20,673 nt of DNA from an uncultured Saprospirales bacterium (GTDB lineage: Bacteria > Bacteroidota > Bacteroidia > Chitinophagales > JADIYW01). The stretch lies in assembly GCA_938008535.1 (NCBI GenBank), contig CALLKF010000132.1, positions 1 through 20,673 of the forward strand. The letters are read 5' to 3'. The notes beneath the pieces were generated by a model, which saw only the letters and a list, made by a program, of their open reading frames with translations, searched no databases and was not told the DNA's origin. Of the stretch, positions 1-7,362 are shown piece by piece. Each line of letters begins with the position of its first letter. Within the stretch, counting starts at the first letter, position 1. The translations under genes and the position numbers were made by a program.

Positions 1-51
1 TTTCCGCAAGAACATATCGAAAATGTTTTTTTATTGGAGTTAAAAGACTAA
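1..51 (+). CDS. C-terminal tail of an unidentified protein (cut by window edge)
   Basis: Reading from base 1, an open frame of 16 codons ends at a TAA at 49-51, giving the tail FPQEHIENVFLLELKD. It would converge on the neighbouring leftward gene with a 4-bp overlap of stop regions, a normal arrangement for convergent genes. Sixteen residues are too few to assign a family, and a chance open frame cannot be excluded. Confidence 0.3.
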   Translation, partial: FPQEHIENVFLLELKD

Positions 52-725
52 TGCAATAATGCTTTTAATCTATCTACCATTTGCTGATTACTCTTTTGCG
101 AAAAGGCACTTACAATAGTTTGCTTTTCTCCATTAGTAAGGTGCAAACTCATGGATGCTTTATTCTGGACGTTGGGTTGGAAATAATTAAAATTTAATAC
201 ATCCAATGGCGTTTTGCTAGAGTTTTGCAAAAAAGCAAGACTTATATCATCATTGTAATTTTGCAATAATTGAAAATTAGTATAAATATTTTCTGTTGGA
301 GATAATGTTTCCGAAATAAGTGTCGGCTTCTTAGTTTGGTTAAATTCGCCAAATTTATCTTCAATTGATACTTTTATACTACTCAAATATACAACTCCTT
401 CAAGATTCGAGTAAAGGTTACAGTAAAAAGAATCAAATGTTATTTTCCATTTTTCTAATTCAAGAATATCGTTTATTGTGTACCAATTTTTTCTAAAGTA
501 AATAAAGATTTTTTCATCATTTATATTGTTACTTATAGTAGATTTAGTTCCAATATTCATGACTCCGCCAATAATGTTAGGATGGTCTTCTAATACTTTA
601 GGAGATTTAAACTTACCATCCGCACAGCCTTTAAATATTCCAGTTATCCATACTTTATCAATTTCATTAAACTTTTTACTACTATAAAAGTCGATACCGT
701 CTACTGTTTTTTTAAATTTTTCCAT
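48..725 (-). CDS. Unknown 225-aa protein, last gene of carboxylase operon
   Basis: I do not recognise this protein. It starts MEKFKKTVDGIDFY with no signal peptide or membrane segment, so it is probably cytoplasmic. It is rich in Asn, Lys, Ile and Phe. The middle alternates short hydrophobic and polar runs (KIFIYFRKNWYTI, KITFDSFYCNLYSNLEG), suggesting beta structure. The C-terminus looks helical and amphipathic (TIVSAFSQKSNQQMVDRLKALLH). It begins 26 bp after the biotin carboxylase subunit and runs the same way, so it is probably co-transcribed with the carboxylase. That position is the only functional clue, and it may be a passenger gene. No catalytic motif is visible. The ATG at 725 has an A/T-rich upstream stretch rather than a Shine-Dalgarno sequence. 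Confidence 0.7.
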   Translation of the reverse strand: MEKFKKTVDGIDFYSSKKFNEIDKVWITGIFKGCADGKFKSPKVLEDHPNIIGGVMNIGTKSTISNNINDEKIFIYFRKNWYTINDILELEKWKITFDSFYCNLYSNLEGVVYLSSIKVSIEDKFGEFNQTKKPTLISETLSPTENIYTNFQLLQNYNDDISLAFLQNSSKTPLDVLNFNYFQPNVQNKASMSLHLTNGEKQTIVSAFSQKSNQQMVDRLKALLH

Positions 726-751
726 TTTAATCTACGTTGTTATAAAAACAT

Positions 752-2740
752 TTAGTTTAATTGATTCTCTTTCATCTTCAACAACAACGTTCCGGCTTCC
801 ACAAATTGTTTGTCGCTTACATACACTTCTTCAATTTCGCCATCGGTATGTGCTTCAATGGTGCTTTCCATTTTCATAGAAATCATTTTCAATAACGCAT
901 CACCAGATTTTACGGAATCGCCAGGTTTTACTAGTACTGTCGTCACTTCGCCAGGCATTGGTGCAATGTAGCCGCCTTTCACCGTTTCTTCCAATGGGTT
1001 TGGAAATTTATCTACACTCAATAAAACAATTTGTCCTAACTGCGGTGAATGCACAAAATATTGATTGCCATTTTGTGAAAAGAAAAATTTACGACGAATG
1101 TTGTTAATTTCTATCGTTAGCCATTTGTCTTTGGTTACAATATATGTTGATGTAAATGATTTATCAGCAAATGAAATAGTTAATGCACCATTTAAATTTT
1201 TATATTCTACTAAAAATTCAAAGCCACCAAAACTATATTTTTCTTGTTGAGATTGATAAGCATTGTTGCGCCAGCCAGCAGGCACACCTTGTGCAACTGT
1301 TCTGTTGTTTTCTCTTTGTAAGAAACGATATTGCTGTAAAGCACAAGTCAAAATATCCAATGTTTCCTGCGGATATTTTTCGCCTTCGTACTTAAATCTT
1401 TTATCTAAGAAATGCGTATCAAAATCACCTTTTTGAAAATCTTCATGTTGTAAGATAGCTGTCAGGAAATTTTTATTGGTGGTGAAACCTGTCAATACTA
1501 ATTCCTGTAAAGCCAATGTCATTTTTGAAATTGCTTCCGAACGATTTTTTCCTTTCGCAATTATTTTTGCAATCATCGGATCATAGAAAGTAGAAATTTC
1601 TGAGCCACTTTCAATACCTGTATCATAGCGCAAACCATCAATATTTGCAGGAATCCAATCGATTATTTTACCGCTTACAGGTAAGAAATTATTGCCTGCA
1701 TCTTCTGCATACACACGCACTTCAATAGCGTGTCCGTTTTGTGTAATTTCATCTTGTTTAAAAGGAATCGCATTGCCTTCAGCCACTTCAATTTGCAAAC
1801 GCACCAAATCTAATCCTGTAACTTCTTCTGTTACTGGATGTTCTACCTGCAAGCGTGTATTCACTTCTAAGAAATAAAACGATTGGTCAGGAGCCACAAT
1901 AAACTCTACTGTTCCGGCATTATCGTATTGAATTGCTTTGCAGGCTGCCACCGCAGCATCGCCCATTTTTTTGCGCGTTTCTTCTGTAATAAATGGAGAA
2001 GGACTTTCTTCCACTACTTTTTGATAACGACGCTGAATGCTGCATTCACGTTCAAATAAATGTAATGCGTTTCCGTGTTTATCACCAAAAATTTGAAACT
2101 CTACGTGACGTGATGTATCGAAATATTTTTCAATTAAAAGTGTGTCATCGCCAAAACCATTCAATGCTTCTGATTTTGCTTCATTGATGGCTTTGTCTAG
2201 TTCAGATTCTTGTCGAACAATACGCATACCTTTTCCGCCACCACCAGCACTTGCTTTTAATAAAACAGGAAAGCCGATTTCAATCGCTTTTGCTTTGATG
2301 GTAGATTCGCTTTGGTCGTCACCTTGATAGCCTGGAATCGTTGGTACATTATGCGACTGCATAATTTTCTTTGCACCAATTTTCGAACCCATAACTTCAA
2401 TCGCTTTCGGATGCGGTCCAACCCAAATGATATCTGCATCAATAACACGTTGTGCAAATTCTACTTTTTCACTTAAGAAACCATAGCCTGGATGAATAGC
2501 ATTCGCACCGGTTTGTTTTGTAGCATCAATAATCTTATCAATCACTAAATAAGATTCGTTCGGTTGCTTGCCGCCAATACGAACTGCTTCATCTGCATAT
2601 TTTACAAACAAGGCATGCTCGTCAGCATCAGAAAATACTGCTACTGTGGCGATGCCCATTTCTCTGCATGTTTTAAAAATACGTATTGCTATTTCACCAC
2701 GATTGGCTACGAGAAGTTTTGTTATTTTATTTTGAGTCAT
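752..2740 (-). CDS. Acyl-CoA carboxylase alpha subunit (biotin carboxylase + biotin carrier), methylcrotonyl-CoA type
   Basis: This 662-aa protein is the biotin-carrying half of an acyl-CoA carboxylase. It carboxylates its own biotin with ATP and bicarbonate, and the partner beta subunit passes the carboxyl to an acyl-CoA. The domains run in order: biotin carboxylase N-domain (LLVANRGEIAIRI, about 8-115), ATP-grasp with the Gly-rich loop ASAGGGGKGM and the active-site segment EVNTRLQVEHPVTEEVTG, biotin carboxylase C-domain (HAIEVRVYAEDA, about 340-450), a linker domain, then a biotinyl domain (about 590-660). The biotin lysine is K623 in ISMKMES (codon 872-874). The usual motif is AMKM, so a serine replaces the alanine here. 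Length fits MCC or PCC alpha subunits. It lies 43 bp downstream of the beta subunit gene. The methylcrotonyl (leucine catabolism) assignment follows from the beta subunit; propionyl- or geranyl-CoA remain possible. Confidence 0.92.
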   Translation of the reverse strand: MTQNKITKLLVANRGEIAIRIFKTCREMGIATVAVFSDADEHALFVKYADEAVRIGGKQPNESYLVIDKIIDATKQTGANAIHPGYGFLSEKVEFAQRVIDADIIWVGPHPKAIEVMGSKIGAKKIMQSHNVPTIPGYQGDDQSESTIKAKAIEIGFPVLLKASAGGGGKGMRIVRQESELDKAINEAKSEALNGFGDDTLLIEKYFDTSRHVEFQIFGDKHGNALHLFERECSIQRRYQKVVEESPSPFITEETRKKMGDAAVAACKAIQYDNAGTVEFIVAPDQSFYFLEVNTRLQVEHPVTEEVTGLDLVRLQIEVAEGNAIPFKQDEITQNGHAIEVRVYAEDAGNNFLPVSGKIIDWIPANIDGLRYDTGIESGSEISTFYDPMIAKIIAKGKNRSEAISKMTLALQELVLTGFTTNKNFLTAILQHEDFQKGDFDTHFLDKRFKYEGEKYPQETLDILTCALQQYRFLQRENNRTVAQGVPAGWRNNAYQSQQEKYSFGGFEFLVEYKNLNGALTISFADKSFTSTYIVTKDKWLTIEINNIRRKFFFSQNGNQYFVHSPQLGQIVLLSVDKFPNPLEETVKGGYIAPMPGEVTTVLVKPGDSVKSGDALLKMISMKMESTIEAHTDGEIEEVYVSDKQFVEAGTLLLKMKENQLN

Positions 2741-2783
2741 ACTTTTTAAATCTTAATTCAGAATTCTTAAATCTTAAATTCAA

Positions 2784-4421
2784 TTACATTCGATAAACGC
2801 CCCAAGCGTTGGTGCCTTTTACTTCATTCATATAAGTTAATGCAAGTATTAAACCAAATACGTGTCGTGTGTCTCTTGGATCGATGATGCCGTCGTCCCA
2901 AAGCTGGCCGGTTGCAAAAAATGCATTGCTTTGTTTTTCGATTTCGCCTTTCATAAATTCTTTCATTTGTGCTGCTTGTGCTTCGTCAAATGGTTGCCCT
3001 GATTTTATTGCTGCTTCACGACTGACCATCTGCATCACACCGGCTAATTGTTCCGAACCCATAACGGCAATCATTGAGTTTGGATAGGAAAATAAAAACC
3101 GCGGATTGTATGCGCGACCACACATCGCATAATTGCCTGCGCCAAAACTCGCACCCATCATCAGCGTAAACATAGGTACTTCAGAGTTAGAAACGGCGTT
3201 GATCATTTTAGCGCCATCTTTGATCATGCCATTTTGTTCATATTCTTTTCCAACCATAAAACCTGTTATGTTTTGTAAGAATAAAATAGGTGTGTGGTTC
3301 ATGTTGCACAACTGTATAAAGTGTGCGCCTTTGTTTGCTGAATCATTGAATAGAACTCCATTGTTGCCAATGATTGCAATTGGATAACCGTGCATTTTTG
3401 CAAAACCACAAATCAATGTGGTACCATATTCTTTTTTGAATTCATGAAACTCAGAACCATCAACAATACGTGCAATTACTTCACGACAATCAAAAGGAAC
3501 TTTAGTATCTACAGAAACAATTCCTAATAATTCATCAATTGGATAATTTGGTTCTTTATAAGAAATTTCAGATTTCAGATTTGTGATTTCAGAATTTGAT
3601 TTTAAATTAGCCATCAATTCACGAGCAATACGAATTCCGTCTAATTCGTCTTGTGCTAAATAGTCTGATACACCGGAAATTTTAGAATGCATTTCTGCGC
3701 CGCCTAAAGTTTCATCATCTACTATTTCATTTGTTGCCATCTTTACCAAAGGTGGTCCCGCCAAAAATACTTTTGCTTTATTTTTTATCATGATGACATA
3801 ATCGCTCATACCTGGAATGTATGCACCGCCAGCTGTTGAGTTGCCAAAAACAATAGAAATAGTTGGAATTCCTTTTTTAGAACGACGTGTAATTTCTTTA
3901 AAATTATTTCCACCTAAATTAAAAACCTGTGCTTGATCAGGCAAATTTGCGCCTGCACTTTCTACTAAATTTATTGCGGGTAAATTATTTTCAACACCAA
4001 TTTCATTAATACGTAATGCTTTTTTTAATGTTGCAATATCAATTGCGCCACCTTTGTTGGTACCAACATTTGCAGTTATCAAACACATTTTTCCAGAAAC
4101 AAAACCGATGCCTGAAACCATCGTTCCACCAGTTCCAAATCCACCTTTTACACCAAGTCCAGCTAATGGTAATAATTCTAAAAATGGCGAATCCTGATCT
4201 AATAATAATTCAATGCGTTCACGTGCTAAAAATTTGCCTTGCGATTTTGCTTTTGCTAAGTGTTTTTCTTCACCTTGAAAAAGTGATTGTTTCAAATGTT
4301 TATTCAACTCTTCAATTTTCGCCAACATCTTTTGATAGTTGTCTTTGTATGCTGCTGAGTTGGTGTTTATTTTAGATTTTATTATAGACATAAAAATGTA
4401 CTTTTTCTGTTTATTGAACAT
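2784..4421 (-). CDS. Acyl-CoA carboxylase beta subunit (carboxyltransferase), methylcrotonyl-CoA type
   Basis: This is the carboxyltransferase partner of the next gene, with two crotonase-fold halves. Signature stretches resemble MCC beta: ESAGANLPDQAQVF in the N-half, then LFLQNITGFMVGKEYE, GASFGAGNYAMCGRAYNPRF and the C-terminal GVYRM. PCC beta subunits normally lack the GANLP and CGRAY forms, so methylcrotonyl-CoA (leucine degradation) or a related branched acyl-CoA is the likeliest substrate. The frame opens at an ATG at 4421 (545 aa), but a second ATG at 4391 gives 535 aa starting MSIIKSKIN. That fits the usual family start better and has an A/T-rich leader, so the first ten residues (MFNKQKKYIF) may not be translated. 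It is first gene of a beta-alpha-unknown operon. Its upstream region holds a 15-bp operator-like site also present before the divergent SCP2 gene. Confidence 0.92.
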   Translation of the reverse strand: MFNKQKKYIFMSIIKSKINTNSAAYKDNYQKMLAKIEELNKHLKQSLFQGEEKHLAKAKSQGKFLARERIELLLDQDSPFLELLPLAGLGVKGGFGTGGTMVSGIGFVSGKMCLITANVGTNKGGAIDIATLKKALRINEIGVENNLPAINLVESAGANLPDQAQVFNLGGNNFKEITRRSKKGIPTISIVFGNSTAGGAYIPGMSDYVIMIKNKAKVFLAGPPLVKMATNEIVDDETLGGAEMHSKISGVSDYLAQDELDGIRIARELMANLKSNSEITNLKSEISYKEPNYPIDELLGIVSVDTKVPFDCREVIARIVDGSEFHEFKKEYGTTLICGFAKMHGYPIAIIGNNGVLFNDSANKGAHFIQLCNMNHTPILFLQNITGFMVGKEYEQNGMIKDGAKMINAVSNSEVPMFTLMMGASFGAGNYAMCGRAYNPRFLFSYPNSMIAVMGSEQLAGVMQMVSREAAIKSGQPFDEAQAAQMKEFMKGEIEKQSNAFFATGQLWDDGIIDPRDTRHVFGLILALTYMNEVKGTNAWGVYRM

Positions 4422-4442
4422 GGTTTTTCACTACGTTCAGAA

Positions 4443-4481
4443 TTACAAACAAGTTTACAAAAAAGTTTCTATTTGAACGAA
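4443..4481 (-). promoter_or_regulatory. Possible promoter of the carboxylase operon
   Basis: On the minus strand a near-match to the Bacteroidota -7 box (TAAACTTG, 4450-4457) is preceded after 20 nt by TTCG (4478-4481), one base off the -33 TTTG. The -33 element would sit inside the left 15-bp operator-like site, so a bound repressor would block it. Each box has one mismatch, so this is tentative. Confidence 0.3.
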
Positions 4482-4490
4482 CGTTTGGTA
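4476..4490. promoter_or_regulatory. Operator-like 15-bp site, copy 1
   Basis: AACGAACGTTTGGTA is an imperfect dyad around AACGTT, identical to the copy at 4563-4577. This shape is typical of TetR-family operators (inference). The site is upstream of the carboxylase operon and overlaps its tentative -33 element. Confidence 0.6.
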
Positions 4491-4562
4491 AAATATTTAG
4501 TGTAAATTTATCGTTAAATATTTTTATTTTATTGAAAATCAATATTTTGTAAAATATTAACA

Positions 4563-4577
4563 AACGAACGTTTGGTA
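4563..4577. promoter_or_regulatory. Operator-like 15-bp site, copy 2
   Basis: Second identical copy of AACGAACGTTTGGTA, 87 bp from the first, start to start. It ends 4 bp before the -33 box of the SCP2 promoter. The pair implies that one regulator controls both divergent units. No regulator gene lies in this window. Confidence 0.6.
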
Positions 4578-4581
4578 CAAA

Positions 4582-4613
4582 TTTGTTTAATTGAAAATAC
4601 TTTTTTACATTTG
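4582..4613 (+). promoter_or_regulatory. Bacteroidota-type promoter for the SCP2 gene
   Basis: TTTG at 4582-4585, a 20-nt spacer, then TACATTTG at 4606-4613 match the Bacteroidota -33/-7 consensus (TTTG and TAnnTTTG) exactly. Transcription would start near 4619, leaving a leader of about 35 nt before the ATG at 4653. Confidence 0.65.
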
Positions 4614-4652
4614 TTTATAAAATTAATTCAAAACAATAAAAATTTATAAAAA

Positions 4653-4979
4653 ATGACAGCAAGAGAAATCGTATTAGCATTGCCAAGCAGATTAAAAGCA
4701 GAAGAAGCTGCTGGACAAAGTGGCAATTTTCAATTTGTATTAGAAGGCGAAACTGGTGGCGAATTTACAGCAATTGTTGCTGATGGCGTTTGCACAGTAC
4801 AAGAAGGTTTGCATGGCGAAGCTGATTGTGTAATTTCATCATTAGCTACTGATTTTGAAGATGCAGAATTAGGAAGAGTGAACAGACAAATGGCTGTAAT
4901 GATGGGAAAAATTAAAATCACCAATTTAGGAGCAATGCTTAAATTTATTGGAATGTTTAGCGATTTAGAGGCTGTATAA
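4653..4979 (+). CDS. SCP2 sterol-binding-domain protein
   Basis: This 108-aa protein consists of a single SCP2-like domain: an N-terminal helix (REIVLALPSRL), a central beta sheet (FQFVLEGETGGEFTAIVADG, then ADCVISSLATDFEDAELG) and the closing helices GKIKITNLGAMLKFIGMF. Stand-alone SCP2 domains bind hydrophobic ligands such as fatty acyl chains or fatty acyl-CoA in a tunnel and act in the cytoplasm; the precise ligand here is unknown. It is divergent from the acyl-CoA carboxylase operon and shares the same 15-bp operator motif, supporting a joint role in acyl-CoA or branched-chain catabolism. It has a consensus promoter upstream and a strong terminator 50 bp downstream, so it is probably a single-gene transcript. 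The ATG at 4653 is preceded by an A-rich leader, usual for this phylum. Confidence 0.88.
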   Translation: MTAREIVLALPSRLKAEEAAGQSGNFQFVLEGETGGEFTAIVADGVCTVQEGLHGEADCVISSLATDFEDAELGRVNRQMAVMMGKIKITNLGAMLKFIGMFSDLEAV

Positions 4980-5028
4980 TTGATGAACGAATCACAATTG
5001 ATAATTAATAACAGTCAATTAATTGATA

Positions 5029-5060
5029 AAAAAAAACAGTTCTTTGGAACTGTTTTTTTT
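5029..5060 (+). terminator. Rho-independent terminator after the SCP2 gene
   Basis: Stem AACAGTTC (5035-5042), loop TTTG, stem GAACTGTT (5047-5054), extended by flanking A and T runs and followed by a U-run in RNA. Confidence 0.88.
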
Positions 5061-5114
5061 GTTTTAATAAAATGCAATTGTATTTTGTAATTTTATACTT
5101 TAGAAATCGATAAA

Positions 5115-5981
5115 ATGAAAGGTAAAACAGTAGTAATAACAGGTGGAAATTCAGGAATTGGACGCGTAACGGCAACAGAAATTGCTAAACTTGGTGCGCA
5201 AGTAATTATAGTTTGTAGAAATGAACAAAAAGCAAAAGCAGTGCAAGAAGATATTAATGCATTGACAGGTTTGAATAATTGTGATTTGTTTATTTGTGAT
5301 TTTTCTTCGCAAGATTCAATTAAAAATTTTGCAAAACAATTCAGAATGAAATACAATCATATTGATGTGTTGATTAACAATGCTGGTGCAATTATTGGCG
5401 AACGACAAACCAATGAACAAGGTTTAGAAATGATGTTTGCTACCAATCATCTTGGCTATTTTTTAATAACACATTATTTGTTGGATTTACTGAAAGCTGC
5501 TGATAAAGCGCGCATCATCAATGTAGCATCTTTGGCGCATCGATTTGGTGGAATGCGTTGGAATGATTTGCAAGCAGAACAATTTTTTAATTCGTGGTTG
5601 CAATATGGACACACGAAATTGATGAATATTTTGTTTAATAAAAAGTTGTCGAAAATATTAAAAAACAACACCAATATTACTGCAAACTGTTTGCATCCTG
5701 GAAATATAAATTCTAATTTTGGTAGAAGTGGAAATCCATTGATGAAAGTGTTGATGGATAATTTTGGCTTTGTGTTGACTTCACCAGAAAAAGGTGCGCA
5801 AACATCGATATACTTGGCAACTTCGCCAGAAGTACAAAACAAAACTGGTTTGTATTGGTACCGAAAAAATCCAACGATTCCATCCATGGAAGCTATCAGT
5901 TCAGACAATGCAGATCGACTTTGGGAAATCAGTTTGCAATTAACAGGTATCAAAGAATTTGGTGCTGTAGATTTTGATTAG
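5115..5981 (+). CDS. Short-chain dehydrogenase/reductase, retinol dehydrogenase-like
   Basis: This 288-aa classical-type SDR has the cofactor loop TGGNSGIG (residues 9-16), CDFS after beta-3 (61-64), NNAG (88-91), catalytic Asn111, Ser139 in NVASLAH, and the YGHTK active site (Tyr164, Lys168). The GNSGIG and CRN pattern and the long C-terminus with YWYRKNPTIPSMEA resemble the RDH/WWOX-like branch. That branch usually prefers NADP(H) and acts on lipid aldehydes or alcohols; the substrate here cannot be told. It is probably cytoplasmic, with no signal or membrane segment. It starts after the SCP2 terminator and leads a rightward set with the acetyltransferase (44-bp gap) and the membrane kinase. 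A possible promoter overlaps the preceding terminator (TTTG 5058-5061, TATTTTG 5081-5087), but its -7 box is imperfect. Confidence 0.88.
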   Translation: MKGKTVVITGGNSGIGRVTATEIAKLGAQVIIVCRNEQKAKAVQEDINALTGLNNCDLFICDFSSQDSIKNFAKQFRMKYNHIDVLINNAGAIIGERQTNEQGLEMMFATNHLGYFLITHYLLDLLKAADKARIINVASLAHRFGGMRWNDLQAEQFFNSWLQYGHTKLMNILFNKKLSKILKNNTNITANCLHPGNINSNFGRSGNPLMKVLMDNFGFVLTSPEKGAQTSIYLATSPEVQNKTGLYWYRKNPTIPSMEAISSDNADRLWEISLQLTGIKEFGAVDFD

Positions 5982-6025
5982 AAAGTGTAATGATGCATTG
6001 TTAGCTTCATCAATAATTGAAAAAA

Positions 6026-6472
6026 ATGACAAATATAAATTCAATAAAATTTGTTGATGCAACCTTAGATGATGCTGATTCTTTACTTTCGTTGATTCAT
6101 CAATTAGAACATTTTATTACGAAAGAAACGCTGTTAAACAATCTTAAAAATAATTTTGAACATAAAGATTATCGCATATTTGTAGCGAAAGAAAATAACG
6201 TAGTTATTGCTTTTGCTGAGTTACATTTTAGTCATTTTATTCATGAAAAAAATAAACGCGCACGACTGACTTCTTTTTGTGTTGATGAACATTTTAGAAA
6301 TAAAAATATTGGCAAGCATTTTTTAGATTTCTTAGAAGAATTTTGTTTTGAATATAATATTTTAAGAATAGAATTAACCAGTAATATTAAGCGCTTAGAT
6401 GCACATCGGTTTTACGAAAAGAATGGTTATTTGTTTATGTCTAAACGATTTTATAAAGAAATATACAAATAA
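6026..6472 (+). CDS. GNAT-family N-acetyltransferase
   Basis: This 148-aa single-domain GNAT enzyme would transfer an acetyl group from acetyl-CoA to an amine of unknown identity. Visible parts: the N-terminal strand VDATLDDADSLLSLIHQL, strands with IFVAKENNVVIAFAELHF, the motif A strand and pyrophosphate loop LTSFCVDEHFRNKNIGKHFL (the R-N-K-N-I-G-K loop corresponds to the RxxGIG signature, with Asn where Gly is common), and the late HRFYEKNGY motif. The frame can be extended to a TTG at 6017, but the ATG at 6026 gives the usual family start (MTNINSIKFVDAT) and sits after an A-run. It lies 44 bp after the SDR gene and is probably co-transcribed with it. The arrangement gives no clear substrate clue. 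Confidence 0.85.
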   Translation: MTNINSIKFVDATLDDADSLLSLIHQLEHFITKETLLNNLKNNFEHKDYRIFVAKENNVVIAFAELHFSHFIHEKNKRARLTSFCVDEHFRNKNIGKHFLDFLEEFCFEYNILRIELTSNIKRLDAHRFYEKNGYLFMSKRFYKEIYK

Positions 6473-6547
6473 TTAACTATATCAATAAAATAACAATTTG
6501 GATATTCTTTGTCTAAAAAAAACAATAAAAACATACAAAAAATTGTA

Positions 6548-7312
6548 ATGCAATATATTCACACGTTTCTTGATTTTTTTACAACTAACTTTCCATCGTT
6601 AAAATTAATTAGCTGGTTATTTCCAGTTGCTTGTTTGTTTTCTTTTTTAAGTTTATTTATTGCCGGATTTTGTAAGCAAACATTGAAATGGCGAACCGGT
6701 TTTTCACGAAAAACATTTCATTTTTTTATTTTTTTTGCTGCCTATTTTTGTCAGCAAAAAATGGGCTTGCCAGCCGTTTTTATATTAGGTTGGTCAGTTA
6801 CGTTAGTGTTGATTTATGCAATCATTAAAGCCGATGGTAACTTGTTTTACGAAGCATTAGCGCGCGAAAAAGATGCACCATTCAGAACAAAATATATTGT
6901 GTATTCATATTTGGCAACCTTTTTTGGTGGTGTAATTTCTAATTTATTATTTGGTCCATTTGCCATTTTTGGCTATTTAATTACAGGTATTGGCGATGCC
7001 ATTGCAGAACCAATCGGAACTTATTTTGGCAAACATCAATATCGAGTTTTTAGTTTTGATAAAACAAAAATTTCTTATAGAAGTATTGAAGGAAGTTTGG
7101 CTGTTTTTGTATCGGTACTTGTGATAATGTATCTATCACCTTGTCCTTTTTTTTCGTTTAAAGAATATCTGTTAATTGCAATTATTTGTACTGTTGTTGA
7201 AGCCTTATCACCAAGCGGTTTTGATAATATGTTGTTGCAAATTATAGCAAGTTTTTTATTTTACAAGTTGCTTTCTAATAGCGTTGGATACTCTGAATGC
7301 TTAGGTATATAA
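6548..7312 (+). CDS. Polytopic membrane protein, dolichol/phytol kinase-like (CTP-dependent)
   Basis: This 254-aa protein has about six to seven hydrophobic spans. Three stretches match the landmarks of the dolichol kinase / phytol kinase / CTP-diacylglycerol kinase family. These are RKTFHF near 54-59 (the RK..H motif), GIGDAIAEPIGTYFGK at 147-162 (the GD.A...G..FG motif), and RSIEGSLAVF at 178-187 followed by EALSPSGFDNMLL at 218-230. Family members phosphorylate a lipid alcohol with CTP at the inner membrane. The lipid here is unknown; isoprenoid alcohol or diacylglycerol are guesses. The frame reaches a TTG at 6509, but the ATG at 6548 removes a low-complexity Lys/Asn leader and is preferred. 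It is last of the SDR-GNAT-kinase set and ends at a strong terminator. Confidence 0.75.
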   Translation: MQYIHTFLDFFTTNFPSLKLISWLFPVACLFSFLSLFIAGFCKQTLKWRTGFSRKTFHFFIFFAAYFCQQKMGLPAVFILGWSVTLVLIYAIIKADGNLFYEALAREKDAPFRTKYIVYSYLATFFGGVISNLLFGPFAIFGYLITGIGDAIAEPIGTYFGKHQYRVFSFDKTKISYRSIEGSLAVFVSVLVIMYLSPCPFFSFKEYLLIAIICTVVEALSPSGFDNMLLQIIASFLFYKLLSNSVGYSECLGI

Positions 7313-7340
7313 AAAGCCATCATTTAATGATGGCTTTTTT
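7311..7340. terminator. Bidirectional terminator between convergent genes
   Basis: Stem AAAAGCCATCA (7312-7322), 5-nt loop, stem TGATGGCTTTT (7328-7338), with A and T runs on both sides. It would end transcription of the lipid kinase gene on the + strand and of the thioredoxin-fold gene on the - strand. Confidence 0.88.
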
Positions 7341-7362
7341 AGAACTATTATTTATTCTGATC

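Noticed and set aside
4016..4375. 119-codon open frame on the + strand inside the carboxylase beta gene
   Set aside because: It lies antisense to a clearly conserved gene, and its product is a low-complexity Leu/Gln/His-rich string without any domain.
4541..4558. AATATTTT-GT-AAAATATT inverted repeat as another operator
   Set aside because: It is made only of A/T runs and is expected by chance in this A+T-rich gap; the GC-bearing 15-bp repeats are the stronger signal.
5474..5953. 159-codon open frame on the - strand inside the SDR gene
   Set aside because: It overlaps the conserved SDR coding region, including its active site, and encodes no recognisable protein.
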